A program made the translations under genes and the position numbers. Positions 18,176-26,662 of a DNA stretch of 64,000 nt are shown here, piece after piece. How positions within the stretch are numbered: position 1 is the stretch's first letter; the number at the start of each line of letters is the position of its first letter. The stretch lies in NCBI RefSeq assembly GCF_000378965.1, contig NZ_KB900536.1, positions 1,914,052 to 1,978,051 of the forward strand. The letters run 5' to 3'. This DNA is from Thioalkalivibrio thiocyanodenitrificans ARhD 1 (GTDB lineage Bacteria > Pseudomonadota > Gammaproteobacteria > Ectothiorhodospirales > Ectothiorhodospiraceae). A model generated the notes under the pieces. That model ran no database searches. It was not told the origin of the DNA and saw only the letters and a list, made by a program, of their open reading frames with translations.

Positions 18176-18435
18176 TGGTGACACGGGACTACACACCCAT
18201 CCCCTGCGCGCTCTACAGTGAATACGAACTGGCCATCATGCGTCGGCGCCCACTCAGGGTGCGATGGAAGGACCGTTACGGCATGGACCGGGTGGAGACC
18301 CTCAAGCCCACCAATCTCAGGACCCGCCGCCACGCCGAGTTCATGATCGCCCGCAATCATCTGGGGCAAAGGCGGGTGCTGAGGCTGGACAGAATCATTG
18401 GAACTGAGAAGTGTGAATTGGGAAGTGCGAAGTGA
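18175..18435 (+). CDS. Rof/YaeO-like Rho-binding antiterminator
   Basis: An 86-residue protein matching the Rof (YaeO) family, which binds Rho and inhibits Rho-dependent termination. The N-terminal YTPIPCALYSEYELAIMRR parallels the Rof start (Y-pI-C-DYD-LE-A), and the body LRVRWKDRYG...RRVLRLDRI matches the Sm-like beta fold. The core ends at about residue 75; the last residues (GTEKCELGSAK) are encoded by a heptad repeat, which also gives the stop. The start is preceded by GGGAG and overlaps the previous gene's stop. Confidence 0.7.
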   Translation: MVTRDYTPIPCALYSEYELAIMRRRPLRVRWKDRYGMDRVETLKPTNLRTRRHAEFMIARNHLGQRRVLRLDRIIGTEKCELGSAK

Positions 18436-18503
18436 AGTGAGAAGTCAGAATTGGGAAGTGGTGGCATTTCGTTCCCACTTCCAAATTCTCAATTCACACT
18501 CCC
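18397..18503. repeat. Heptad-repeat hairpin, TTCCCAC type
   Basis: Left arm: ATTGGAA, CTGAGAA, GTGTGAA, TTGGGAA, GTGCGAA, a 5-base slip, GTGAGAA, GTCAGAA, TTGGGAA. Right arm: TTCCCAC, TTCCAAA, TTCTCAA, TTCACAC. It separates the convergent Rof-like and rimO genes and supplies the stop codons of both (18433-18435 and 18489-18491). Confidence 0.85.
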
Positions 18504-19826
18504 AAAGAGGTCGTGTTCGGACGCAGCCGTGATCCGCACGTCCGCGAACGTGCCCGCCTCCAGTCCCTGCCCGTCCTCGATCACCACCACGCCGTCGATC
18601 TCGGGGGCGTCCGCGCTGGAACGGGCGATGACGGTGCCGTCATCATCCGTGCCGTCCACGAGCACGGTGAGGGTGCGGCCCACCTTCCGCTGCAGGCGGT
18701 CGGCACTGATCTCCGCCTGCACCTCCATGAAGCGCTCCAGGCGCTCGGCCTTGAGCTCTTCGGGTACCGGGTCCGGAAGCGCGTTGGCGGCGGCACCTTC
18801 CACCGGCGAATAGGCGAAACAACCCACCCGATCCAGCTGGGCCTCCCCGATGAAGTCCAGCAATTCCTCAAACTCGTCCTCGGTTTCTCCGGGGAAACCC
18901 ACGATGAAGGTGCTGCGCAGGGTGAGGTCGGGACAGATCTCCCGCCAGGCGCGAATGCGCTCCAGGGCCTTCTCCGAGGCGGCGGGTCGGCGCATCGCCT
19001 TCAGCACCCGGGGGCTGCCGTGCTGCAGAGGCACATCCAGGTAGGGCAGCAGCGCGCCCTCTGCCATGAGCGGAATCAGCGTGTCCACGTGGGGGTAGGG
19101 ATAGACATAGTGCAGACGCACCCAGACCCCCAGGCTGCCCAGTGCCTCGGCCAGCTGCCGGATATGGGTGCGCATGGGGCGGCCGTTCCAGAAGCCTGTG
19201 CGGAACTTCGTGTCCACCCCGTAGGCGCTGGTGTCCTGGGAGATGATCAGCAGTTCCTTCACGCCGGCCGCCACCAGGTTCTCCGCCTCCTGCATCACGT
19301 CGGCCACGGGCCGGCTCACCAGGTCGCCCCGGAACCGGGGAATGATGCAGAAGCTGCAGCGATGATTGCAGCCCTCGGATATCTTCAGGTACGCGTAGTG
19401 CCGGGGGGTGAGCTTCACGCCACCCATGGGTACCAGGGACTCGAAGGGCGCATGGGCCGGGGGCAGATGACGATGGATCTCGGTCATGACCGCCTCGTAG
19501 GCGTGGGGGCCGGTGACCGCCAGCACGCCCGGGTGGGTGTCCCGCACCTTCTCGGCCTCGGCGCCCAGGCAGCCGGTGACGATGACCCGGCCGTTCCCGG
19601 CGAGCGCCTCACCGATGGCCTCCAGGGATTCCTGCACGGCGGCATCGATGAAGCCGCAGGTGTTGACCACCACCAGGTCGGCGCCCTCATAGGTGGGGGA
19701 GATCCCGTAACCCTCGGCACGCAACTGCGTGAGGACCCGCTCGGAGTCCACCAGTGCCTTGGGACAGCCCAGGCTCACAAAGCCCACACGCCCGCCGCCC
19801 GCGGGGGAATCAGGCGTGGTGACCAT
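18489..19826 (-). CDS. rimO: Ribosomal protein S12 methylthiotransferase RimO
   Basis: A 445-residue MTTase that methylthiolates Asp88/89 of ribosomal protein S12. N-terminal UPF0004 domain: [24 protein letters not shown] and [10 protein letters not shown] hold the three Cys of the auxiliary [4Fe-4S] cluster. The radical SAM core has [11 protein letters not shown] (Cys-x3-Cys-x2-Cys). The C-terminal TRAM domain ([20 protein letters not shown]) is complete. The start at 19826 gives the family length; the last residues are encoded in the heptad repeat shared with the convergent Rof-like gene. Confidence 0.96.
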   Translation of the reverse strand: MVTTPDSPAGGGRVGFVSLGCPKALVDSERVLTQLRAEGYGISPTYEGADLVVVNTCGFIDAAVQESLEAIGEALAGNGRVIVTGCLGAEAEKVRDTHPGVLAVTGPHAYEAVMTEIHRHLPPAHAPFESLVPMGGVKLTPRHYAYLKISEGCNHRCSFCIIPRFRGDLVSRPVADVMQEAENLVAAGVKELLIISQDTSAYGVDTKFRTGFWNGRPMRTHIRQLAEALGSLGVWVRLHYVYPYPHVDTLIPLMAEGALLPYLDVPLQHGSPRVLKAMRRPAASEKALERIRAWREICPDLTLRSTFIVGFPGETEDEFEELLDFIGEAQLDRVGCFAYSPVEGAAANALPDPVPEELKAERLERFMEVQAEISADRLQRKVGRTLTVLVDGTDDDGTVIARSSADAPEIDGVVVIEDGQGLEAGTFADVRITAASEHDLFGSVN

Positions 19827-20043
19827 GGATGATCCGCCGGAAAACGGCTGTTTTATGCACATGACGGAATCTTTTGGGAAGATTCCGTGCCACTCGGATA
19901 GACCCCATTCCAGAACACCCGCTGAAGACATTTAAAATCATTACAAAACAACACCTTAAATATTTGGTTAAACTTTGACCGGGAAAACAGCCCGTCCGGC
20001 CCTGCGGGATCTTACCCCGTTGATCCCATTGTCTTCCACAGAG

Positions 20044-20066
20044 TTATCCACAGGTTTTGTGGATAA
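20044..20066. promoter_or_regulatory. Inverted pair of perfect DnaA boxes
   Basis: TTATCCACA at 20044-20052 on the plus strand and the same 9-mer on the minus strand at 20066-20058, with five bases between. Both match the strict DnaA box TTATnCACA. The AT-rich stretch lies about 65 bases to the left. Confidence 0.75.
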
Positions 20067-20211
20067 CCCGCTAAGCAGTTGGATGACAAGCACTTACCCT
20101 CGTTTTCTCCACGGGATCGCCGGGTTGCGTGGCGGTGCAGCATAGACGTCCGGCCGGCCCCTGTGAAGCGCGGACGTGCCTGTCCGCCGCCGGCCCCCGC
20201 CCATGCAGGCC

Positions 20212-20240
20212 TTGCCCAATGGGCCGGGATTCAGTATATT
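20212..20240 (+). promoter_or_regulatory. Sigma-70 promoter of rpmE
   Basis: TTGCCC (20212-20217) and TATATT (20235-20240) are spaced by exactly 17 bases and point to rpmE, whose ATG is 45 bases downstream of the -10 box. Confidence 0.65.
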
Positions 20241-20284
20241 GCGCGTCTTTTTCCTTGCCAGCGATGGTTCCAGAGGGCGCTCCC

Positions 20285-20488
20285 ATGAAGGCCGATATTC
20301 ATCCCGATTACCACGAAGTCGCCGTCACCTGCAGTTGCGGCAACACGTTCAAGACCCGCTCCACCTTTCAGGGTTCGGAGATGAGCGTGGAAGTATGCTC
20401 TTCCTGTCACCCCTTCTACACGGGCAAGCAGAAGATCATGGACAGCGCCGGGCAGGTGGACAAGTTCCGTCGCCGCTACGGCCAGTAA
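20285..20488 (+). CDS. rpmE: 50S ribosomal protein L31 (zinc-binding form)
   Basis: A 67-residue L31. It begins [19 protein letters not shown] and carries TCSCGN and [13 protein letters not shown], the cysteines of the zinc-binding (C+) type, so zinc limitation would normally be met by a separate C-minus paralogue not seen here. A well-spaced sigma-70 promoter lies upstream and a strong intrinsic terminator 50 bases downstream. Confidence 0.97.
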   Translation: MKADIHPDYHEVAVTCSCGNTFKTRSTFQGSEMSVEVCSSCHPFYTGKQKIMDSAGQVDKFRRRYGQ

Positions 20489-20514
20489 ACTCCGGAGAGA
20501 TGCTCCGGGATCCC

Positions 20515-21378
20515 ATGGTTCAACGCCGAACCATGACAAGGGCGCGCCGGTGGCGCGCCCTTTTTGCTGCGCGGGCGTTCACGAGCGCTCTGACCTGTGC
20601 GCTGCTTCTGGCGGCCGCGCCGCTTCAGGCCAGCCCGCTCACGCAGTCTGCCCGACTGCCGGGGAGCTGCCAGACACAGCAGCAGTTTGATGCCCGGGCC
20701 ACGGTGGCCCATGTGTATGACGGTGACACGGTACGTTTGCGCGACGGTACCCGGGTCCGGTTGATCGGCCTCGATACCCCCGAGTTCCATTATCGCGACC
20801 CTGACCGCGGGGCCGAGCCCTTCGCCACGGAAGCCGGTGATGCCCTGGCGCGGTTGCTGTCCGCCCACGACCACGAGGTCGGCCTGGTGTACGACCGGGA
20901 ACGCCAGGACCGCTACCGGCGCACCCTGGCCCACCTGTTCACGCCGGACGGAGAGAGCATCACGGCCCGGCTGCTGGTCCAGGGTCTCGCCACCGGTCTG
21001 ACCATCCCGCCCAACGACTGGAACGTGGACTGCTACCGCGATGCGGAGCGCGAGGCGGCGCTCAGGCGACTCAACATCTGGTCGCTCCCCGGGAACCGCC
21101 TGTTCAGGGCCGGGGACCTGCCCCGTGACGCCGAGGGCTTCCGGCGGGTGGAGGGCCGGGTCGTCCGGCTGGGTGAAAGCCCGCGCGCCACGTGGATCAA
21201 TCTGGAAGGGAACGTGGCCCTGCGCATCGACCACGTGGACATGCACCACTTCCCCGATCTGGAGGTCCGGACCCTGGTTGACAAGCGGGTGCGGGCGCGC
21301 GGCCATGTCTATAATTATCGGGGACAGCCGCGTATCCGCATCAGGCATCCCGCGGACCTTGAAATGGTTGAACGATAG
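20515..21378 (+). CDS. Exported staphylococcal-nuclease-like (SNase) protein
   Basis: About 287 residues. A basic start and hydrophobic segment (FTSALTCALLLAAAPLQA) form a signal peptide. The thermonuclease domain follows: VAHVYDGDTVRLRDGTRVRLIGLDTPE has the Asp residues and first catalytic Arg, and DRYRRTLAHLF and the later segments complete the core (quoted in parts). A C-terminal OB-like extension (VEGRVVRLGESPRATWINLEG) follows. The start may be 20515 or 20533; either way an intrinsic terminator lies in the first codons, so expression from the rpmE promoter would be attenuated. Confidence 0.8.
   Translation: MVQRRTMTRARRWRALFAARAFTSALTCALLLAAAPLQASPLTQSARLPGSCQTQQQFDARATVAHVYDGDTVRLRDGTRVRLIGLDTPEFHYRDPDRGAEPFATEAGDALARLLSAHDHEVGLVYDRERQDRYRRTLAHLFTPDGESITARLLVQGLATGLTIPPNDWNVDCYRDAEREAALRRLNIWSLPGNRLFRAGDLPRDAEGFRRVEGRVVRLGESPRATWINLEGNVALRIDHVDMHHFPDLEVRTLVDKRVRARGHVYNYRGQPRIRIRHPADLEMVER
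20538..20565 (+). terminator. Intrinsic terminator of rpmE, inside the nuclease 5' coding region
   Basis: A perfect 11-bp stem (20538-20548 with 20552-20562), a 3-base loop and a run of five T. It lies 50 bases after the rpmE stop and within the first codons of the nuclease gene. Confidence 0.9.
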
Positions 21379-21493
21379 GCCGGGGTTTTCGTCAAACCGA
21401 TGGTCTGTGATTGAACCACGCGTCTGCCACCGACACCCCGAAACTCCTGCACGGCGATCGGGGATAGACTCACGGGCCCCGAGACAGGACTCC

Positions 21494-22324
21494 ATGACAC
21501 ACCGGTATCTCACTGCCTTTTTCGCATTGGCCGTCGCGCTGCTCACCGTGCTGGCGAGCGGCTGCGCCACCAACCCGGTCACCGGCCGCCAGCAGCTCAT
21601 GCTGGTGTCGGAAAGCCAGGCCATCAGCGCCTCGCTCCAGGCCTACGGCGAGATGCTGGAACCGATCCGGCAGGAAGGCCGGCTCAATAACGACCCCGCC
21701 GTCAAGGCGCGCATCGATGCCATCACGGGACGCGTGGTGGCCCAGGCCATCAGGTACCGCCCGGAAACCAGCGAGTGGGACTGGGAGATGCAGGTGATCG
21801 ACAACCCGGAAGTGCCCAACGCCTTCGCCATGGCGGGCGGCAAGATGGCGATCTACACCGGCATGATCGACAAGCTGGAGGCCAGCGACGACGAACTGGC
21901 CCAGGTGATCGCCCACGAGGTGGCGCACGCCCTCTCGGCCCATACCGCCGAGAAGATGTCCGTGTCACTGGCCACCAACCTGGCACTCACCGGCTACGCA
22001 CTGACCGGCGAGCGTTCGGCAGTTGCCATGAGCGGCGCGGTGCTGGCCGCGGCGCTGGCCGTGCAGCTGCCCCACAGCCGGCAGATGGAGCGCGAGGCCG
22101 ACCGCGTCGGCATCGAGCTGGCGGCACGTGCCGGTTACGATCCACAGGCGGCGCCCTCGCTTTGGGAGAAGATGGCAGGGCTCGGCAATGGCAGCCCCCC
22201 ACAGTTCCTGAGCACGCACCCCAGTACGGACAGCCGTATCCGGGACCTGCGTGAGATGGCCCGCCAGATGCAGCCCCTCTATGAAGAGGCCCGGGCCGGA
22301 ACACCGCCAAGCCACCCCATATAG
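21494..22324 (+). CDS. M48 family metallopeptidase, lipoprotein
   Basis: A 276-residue zinc peptidase. The signal sequence ends in a lipobox (VLASGC), giving a lipid-anchored periplasmic protein; NPVTGRQQLMLVSE is typical of this group. Zinc motif HEVAH with the third ligand in READRVGIELAARAGYDP. It resembles the envelope quality-control peptidases LoiP/YggG and the catalytic part of BepA, but lacks BepA's TPR repeats. It follows the nuclease gene on the same strand by about 115 bases and converges on mdh. Confidence 0.88.
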   Translation: MTHRYLTAFFALAVALLTVLASGCATNPVTGRQQLMLVSESQAISASLQAYGEMLEPIRQEGRLNNDPAVKARIDAITGRVVAQAIRYRPETSEWDWEMQVIDNPEVPNAFAMAGGKMAIYTGMIDKLEASDDELAQVIAHEVAHALSAHTAEKMSVSLATNLALTGYALTGERSAVAMSGAVLAAALAVQLPHSRQMEREADRVGIELAARAGYDPQAAPSLWEKMAGLGNGSPPQFLSTHPSTDSRIRDLREMARQMQPLYEEARAGTPPSHPI

Positions 22325-22448
22325 AGCTAGAGCGGATCCCCTCCGATCCGCCGCTGTCACAAGCGGGCACGGGACGCACCATCGGTGCGCGGCACGCCGG
22401 GCCCGTTCCAGACCACTCCGGTCTGCCACGCGGCCCGGCCGTAAACGC

Positions 22449-23429
22449 TCAGGGCAGCAGGTGCGCCACCCCGTCGCGTTCTTCGCAGAGCTCGCGCTCC
22501 GTGGCCTGCATCATGGTACGGCTGAATTCGTCGATATCGAGACCCTGCACAATGCTGTAGCCGCCATCGGCGCAGGTGACCGGGAAGGAGTAGACCAGCC
22601 CTTCCTGGATACCGTAGCTGCCATCGGAAGGGATGCCCATGCTCACCCAGTCACCCTCCGGTGTACCCATCACCCAGTCGCGCACATGGTCGATGGCCGA
22701 GCTGGCGGCGGAGGCCGCGCTGGACGCACCGCGCGCCTTGATGATGGCGGCGCCGCGTTGCTGCACCGTGGGAATGAAGTCTTTCTCGTACCAGTCCCTG
22801 GGCACCAGGCCGGGGGCTGCCTCGCCCTTCACCGTGGCCTGGCTGATGTCCGGGTACTGGGTGGCCGAGTGATTGCCCCAGACAATCATCCTGCGCACAT
22901 CCGTGGTCTCCGCACCGGCCTTCGCGGCCAGTTGCGTCACCGCGCGGTTGTGGTCCAGGCGCGTCATGGACGTGAAGGCACGCGGATCCAGATCCGGTGC
23001 ATTGCGGCTGGCAATGAGCGCATTGGTATTGGCGGGATTACCCACCACCAGCACCTTGATGTCACGGTCGGCCACGGCATTGAGGGCCTTGCCCTGAACG
23101 GAAAAGATCTGCGCATTGGCCTCCAGCAGATCCTTGCGCTCCATGCCGGGCCCGCGCGGCCGTGCGCCCACCAGCAGGGCGTACCGGGCGTCCGCGAAGG
23201 CCTCTTCGGCCTTGTCGGAGAGGGTCACGCCCGCCAGCAGCGGGAAGGCGCAGTCTTCCAGCTCCATCACCACGCCCTTCAACGCCTCGATGGCGGGAGG
23301 GATCTCCAGCAGTTGCAGAATGACGGGCTGGTCCTTACCCAGCATGTCACCGGCGGCGATACGGAACAGCAGGCTGTAGGCGATCTGGCCAGCCGCACCG
23401 GTAACCGCAATACGAACGGGTGTCTTCAT
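22449..23429 (-). CDS. mdh: Malate dehydrogenase
   Basis: A 326-residue NAD-dependent malate dehydrogenase of the TCA cycle. Rossmann motif [15 protein letters not shown]-like ([15 protein letters not shown]), substrate loop [15 protein letters not shown] with its arginines, VGNPANTNA and the catalytic His region [13 protein letters not shown]. The [13 protein letters not shown] form places it with the cytosolic-type enzymes common in proteobacteria, not the E. coli type. The ATG at 23429 has GGGAGAG upstream. Confidence 0.96.
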   Translation of the reverse strand: MKTPVRIAVTGAAGQIAYSLLFRIAAGDMLGKDQPVILQLLEIPPAIEALKGVVMELEDCAFPLLAGVTLSDKAEEAFADARYALLVGARPRGPGMERKDLLEANAQIFSVQGKALNAVADRDIKVLVVGNPANTNALIASRNAPDLDPRAFTSMTRLDHNRAVTQLAAKAGAETTDVRRMIVWGNHSATQYPDISQATVKGEAAPGLVPRDWYEKDFIPTVQQRGAAIIKARGASSAASAASSAIDHVRDWVMGTPEGDWVSMGIPSDGSYGIQEGLVYSFPVTCADGGYSIVQGLDIDEFSRTMMQATERELCEERDGVAHLLP

Positions 23430-23923
23430 AAAACGCTCTCCCAATCGGATAGTCGTGGACGATTTCGCGCGCCGCGGGCGGTCCGGCATCCCGGACAGGA
23501 CACGCATCGCTGTGGGCAATTGTCCCGGCCCGCAATGTCACCCCGCGAGGTGGCGGAGCCGGGGAAACAGCGGATTCCCGTGTGGCAGGGTCCCGGCCCG
23601 ATCTCGCCATCCTCCACTTACTGCGGAGGCCGAACTGCTCGCTGTGGCGGGACGTACCGGCTGCCAACGGCGGCGAGATATGCGGACTAGTGTAACCCGT
23701 CGTGCTGCGGCGCAACATACCCTGCCTCACGCGCCTGACTGGCCCATCCATGCCATCCGATCATTTTAGCGTGAACGGCACCCCGGCGGGTCTCACGCGG
23801 TGAACCGATGCGGAACGTGACCTGAGGCGGACCGTCAACCGACGGCACCCCCCGCCCGCGTCAAATCCTGTTACTCTTGGACATCCGACCCACTCGCCCG
23901 CTGATCAGAAGCCTTCCCGCCAC
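23430..23923. other. 494-base intergenic region, nothing recognised
   Basis: Between divergent mdh and the exonuclease gene. The mdh promoter must lie here. The GC-rich part at 23520-23620 has short complementary segments but matches no riboswitch or RNA family that I can recognise, and no coding frame looks real. Confidence 0.4.
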
Positions 23924-24853
23924 GTGTCCCGCCGCCCGGATACCGGTCAATCCCCACCCACCGCGCTCTGGCTGGTGGATTCCAGCATCTACGTGTTCCG
24001 CGCCTGGTTCACCCTGCCGGAGGGCATCACGGACCGGAACGGCAACCCGGCCAACGCCGTGCTGGGGTTCAGCGAGTTCCTGCTGCGCCTGCTGACGCAC
24101 ATCTCGCCCGCGCCCGTGGTCTTTGCCTTCGACGAAAGTCTGGCGTCATCCGCGCGCAAACAGATCTATCCCGCCTACAAGGCCAATCGTCCCCCGGCAC
24201 CCGAATCGCTCAAACACCAGTTCCGGCTGTGCCGCACATTGGTACGGGCGCTGGGCTTCGCGGAATTGTCCAGCACCCGCCACGAGGCCGACGACATCAT
24301 CGGCACCCTGGCCGCACGGCACCGGGCAAGAGGCCGTGCCGTTCACCTGATCACGGCGGACAAGGACCTCACCCAGCTGGTGGGCCCGCGGGACCTGTGG
24401 TGGGAGTTTCAGCAGGACCGGCGCCTGGATGCACAGGGCGTGGAGAAACACATGGGCGTGCGCCCCGACCAGGTGGCCGACCAACTGGCCCTGGCCGGCG
24501 ACAAGGTGGACAATATACCCGGCGTGCCGGGCATCGGCATGGCCACCGCGGCGCGGCTGCTGCGCCGCTTCGACAATCTGGACACACTGCTTGCGGACGT
24601 CGACGCCGTGGGCACCATGCAGCTGCGCGGGGCAAAACGCATCGCCGCGCTGCTCGACGGACATCGGGAAACGGTGCGCCTGGCCCGCCGGCTCACCGGT
24701 ATCGACTGTGACATCGATGACCTGCCCGATGGGCTGGACATCACGTCCTCATCGCCCGACCGCGACGCCTTGGGGGCCCTCATGGAACAGCTGGGCTTCG
24801 ACACCTCAAGACGGATACGCTGGCAGGCGCTCGTCTCACGGATGGAGGGCTGA
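23924..24853 (+). CDS. 5'-3' exonuclease (Pol I-type flap nuclease domain, stand-alone)
   Basis: A 309-residue protein equal to the N-terminal 5'-3' exonuclease/flap-endonuclease domain of DNA polymerase I without a polymerase. Acidic metal-binding segments are LVDSSIYVFRAW, VFAFDESLASSARKQIYPAYK, STRHEADDIIGTLA and HLITADKDLTQLV; the H3TH DNA-binding motif is DKVDNIPGVPGIGMATAARLL. It resembles the ExoIX/XNI group in size but keeps the full acidic set. The start is GTG and no clear ribosome binding site is seen; the N-terminus is uncertain by about 15 residues. Confidence 0.88.
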   Translation: MSRRPDTGQSPPTALWLVDSSIYVFRAWFTLPEGITDRNGNPANAVLGFSEFLLRLLTHISPAPVVFAFDESLASSARKQIYPAYKANRPPAPESLKHQFRLCRTLVRALGFAELSSTRHEADDIIGTLAARHRARGRAVHLITADKDLTQLVGPRDLWWEFQQDRRLDAQGVEKHMGVRPDQVADQLALAGDKVDNIPGVPGIGMATAARLLRRFDNLDTLLADVDAVGTMQLRGAKRIAALLDGHRETVRLARRLTGIDCDIDDLPDGLDITSSSPDRDALGALMEQLGFDTSRRIRWQALVSRMEG

Positions 24854-24874
24854 GAACGAATTCCGTGGCGAACC

Positions 24875-25909
24875 ATGACTCCAGGCTCACAACCCATGTC
24901 CATCCCAACCAACCTGATCACCGGATTCCTCGGCGTCGGCAAGACAACCGCAATCCGGCACCTGCTGGCGGCCCGGCCGAAGGATGAACGCTGGGCGGTG
25001 CTGGTCAACGAGTTCGGCCAGGTCGGGGTGGATGACATGCTGCTGGACGCCGAGGGAGTGGCGATACGGCAGGTACCGGGCGGCTGCCTGTGCTGCGTAT
25101 CCAGCCAGGCATTCACGGTCGGTCTCAACCGGATCATCCGCGAACAGCGTCCGGACTGCATCCTCATCGAACCCAGCGGACTCGGGCACCCGGCAAGGAT
25201 CATCGACTTGCTGTCCGGTCCGTTCTATGACGGCGTGCTGGACCTGCGCGCCACCATCACACTCATGGATGCCCGCCACCTGGCATCGCCCCGCCACCGC
25301 GGCCACGACACCTGGACTGACCAGATCCGGCTCGCGGATGTACTGGTGGCCGCGAAGGCGGACCTCTACGGGGACGACGAACACGCTGCATTCCACGACT
25401 TCGCCCTGACGCTGTCGCCGCCCAAGGCACGGCTTGCCCTGGTGACGGCAGGCGCCCTGGATCCCGGCTGGCTGGCCCTGCCCAGGGATCCCGCAAGGCG
25501 GGCCCACTGTCTCGGTGCTCATCCACCGCCCGATGACCACGACCATGGGCACGGCGCATCCGGGCACGCTCCGGATCCGGACGCGTCCTGGCAGATGATG
25601 GAAACCCTGGGCGATGGCTACTGGGGCCTGAGCTGGCTGCCGGGTCCCGGGACCCGCTTCCATAGAGCTGCGCTGGAAACCTTGCTGACAGCGATGCCGT
25701 GGGATCGCATCAAGGGGGTATTGCCCACGGACGACGGCTGGCTGCGCATCAACCGGGTGGCCGGCGAGGGTGACCCGGAACACTGTGATCCACCGCCCTC
25801 GGCCCGGGGGCGTCTTGAGATCATCCATCACGAATCGCCGGACCGTGAAGCGCTGGACCGCCGGTTGCGCGACGCGTGTCTGCCGACCTCCCCGTGCCCG
25901 GAGCGCTGA
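24875..25909 (+). CDS. CobW/ZNG-type GTPase metallochaperone
   Basis: A 344-residue G3E GTPase. Walker A GFLGVGKTT, the metal-binding CxCC motif in GGCLCC, the switch/Walker B EPSGLGHPARI, and a His-rich loop DDHDHGHGASGH before the C-terminal CobW domain. The family inserts or delivers metals, often Zn under limitation. DUF1007 and NicO genes follow at once (3-base gap, then overlap), making a three-gene metal operon. Cobalt or nickel handling is the alternative. Confidence 0.88.
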   Translation: MTPGSQPMSIPTNLITGFLGVGKTTAIRHLLAARPKDERWAVLVNEFGQVGVDDMLLDAEGVAIRQVPGGCLCCVSSQAFTVGLNRIIREQRPDCILIEPSGLGHPARIIDLLSGPFYDGVLDLRATITLMDARHLASPRHRGHDTWTDQIRLADVLVAAKADLYGDDEHAAFHDFALTLSPPKARLALVTAGALDPGWLALPRDPARRAHCLGAHPPPDDHDHGHGASGHAPDPDASWQMMETLGDGYWGLSWLPGPGTRFHRAALETLLTAMPWDRIKGVLPTDDGWLRINRVAGEGDPEHCDPPPSARGRLEIIHHESPDREALDRRLRDACLPTSPCPER

Positions 25910-25912
25910 AAC

Positions 25913-26662
25913 GTGACGGACCGGAGTTTACGCAGCGAAGAACCCTGTGGTAACACAATCCCCCGCCCGGCCGGAGAATACCCCCTGAATCCATTCGTAT
26001 CCCCAATCCGTGCATCACGGCTCTGCGTGTACGCGCTCGTTGTTGCGCTCCTCTGCCTGACGGCGGCCCCGGCACAAGCGCATCCGCACGCCTGGATCGA
26101 CCTGAGGGTGAGCGTGATCTTCAACGACCAGGGTCAGGTGACGGCGCTGCGCCAGTCCTGGCTCATCGACCCGTTCTACAGTCTCGTGCTGATTGAAGAG
26201 ATGGCCGAGGAAGCCGAGGGTGACACCATGGAGGCGAAGATGGCGGACATCGGCCAGCGGATGATCACGAACCTGGGACCCTACGATTACTTTACCGAGA
26301 TCCATCACGGCGATGACCGTATCCGGGGCGCCACCGTTTCGGATCACGGTCTGGACCGCAATGGCGGTCGCCTGGAACTGCGTTTCACACTTAATCTCGA
26401 ATCCCCGCTGGACCCTGCAGCAGCCCCACTGAGCTACGCCGTCTTCGATCCCGGCTACTTCATCGAGATCCTCCATGACGAGGCGTCGGCGGTGGCCCTG
26501 GAGGGCGCCTCGGAGCGCTGCAGTCTGCGCATCGAGCAACCCCGCCCGGACCCGGCCCTGGTTGCCCGGGCGGCGGCCCTTGATGCCAATCAGACGGCGG
26601 AACCCGGCCTGGGCCGTCACTTCACGGAACGCGCGAAGGTGCAATGCGAGCCGTCCTCCTGA
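25913..26662 (+). CDS. DUF1007 family exported protein
   Basis: A 249-residue protein with an N-terminal hydrophobic segment (YALVVALLCLTAAPAQAH) and a periplasmic DUF1007 domain starting HPHAWIDLRVSVIFND, followed by SWLIDPFYSLVLIEE. His and acidic residues at the mature N-terminus suggest metal binding. Such proteins are usually coded next to NicO transporters and are thought to be their periplasmic partner. The GTG start has GGAG nine bases upstream and follows the GTPase stop by three bases; it overlaps the nicO start by 19 bases. Confidence 0.8.
   Translation: MTDRSLRSEEPCGNTIPRPAGEYPLNPFVSPIRASRLCVYALVVALLCLTAAPAQAHPHAWIDLRVSVIFNDQGQVTALRQSWLIDPFYSLVLIEEMAEEAEGDTMEAKMADIGQRMITNLGPYDYFTEIHHGDDRIRGATVSDHGLDRNGGRLELRFTLNLESPLDPAAAPLSYAVFDPGYFIEILHDEASAVALEGASERCSLRIEQPRPDPALVARAAALDANQTAEPGLGRHFTERAKVQCEPSS

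Larger units (their letters stand above)
19827..20284. other. 458-base intergenic region with AT-rich stretch and DnaA-box pair
   Basis: The gap between divergent rimO and rpmE holds an AT-rich stretch at about 19929-19978, markedly unlike the surrounding GC-rich DNA, an inverted pair of DnaA boxes (20044-20066) and the rpmE promoter (20212-20240). No convincing gene is visible. Confidence 0.7.

Noticed and set aside
19929-20066. Chromosomal replication origin
   Set aside because: Only two DnaA boxes and no dnaA, dnaN, mnmG or parAB neighbours; reported instead as a DnaA-site candidate.
22332-22410. Two short hairpins between the convergent M48 and mdh genes as terminators
   Set aside because: Stems of 7 and 6 bp without T-runs; termination cannot be claimed.
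23520-23620. Structured RNA or riboswitch upstream of mdh
   Set aside because: Short complementary segments exist, but no conserved motif of any RNA class I know could be matched.
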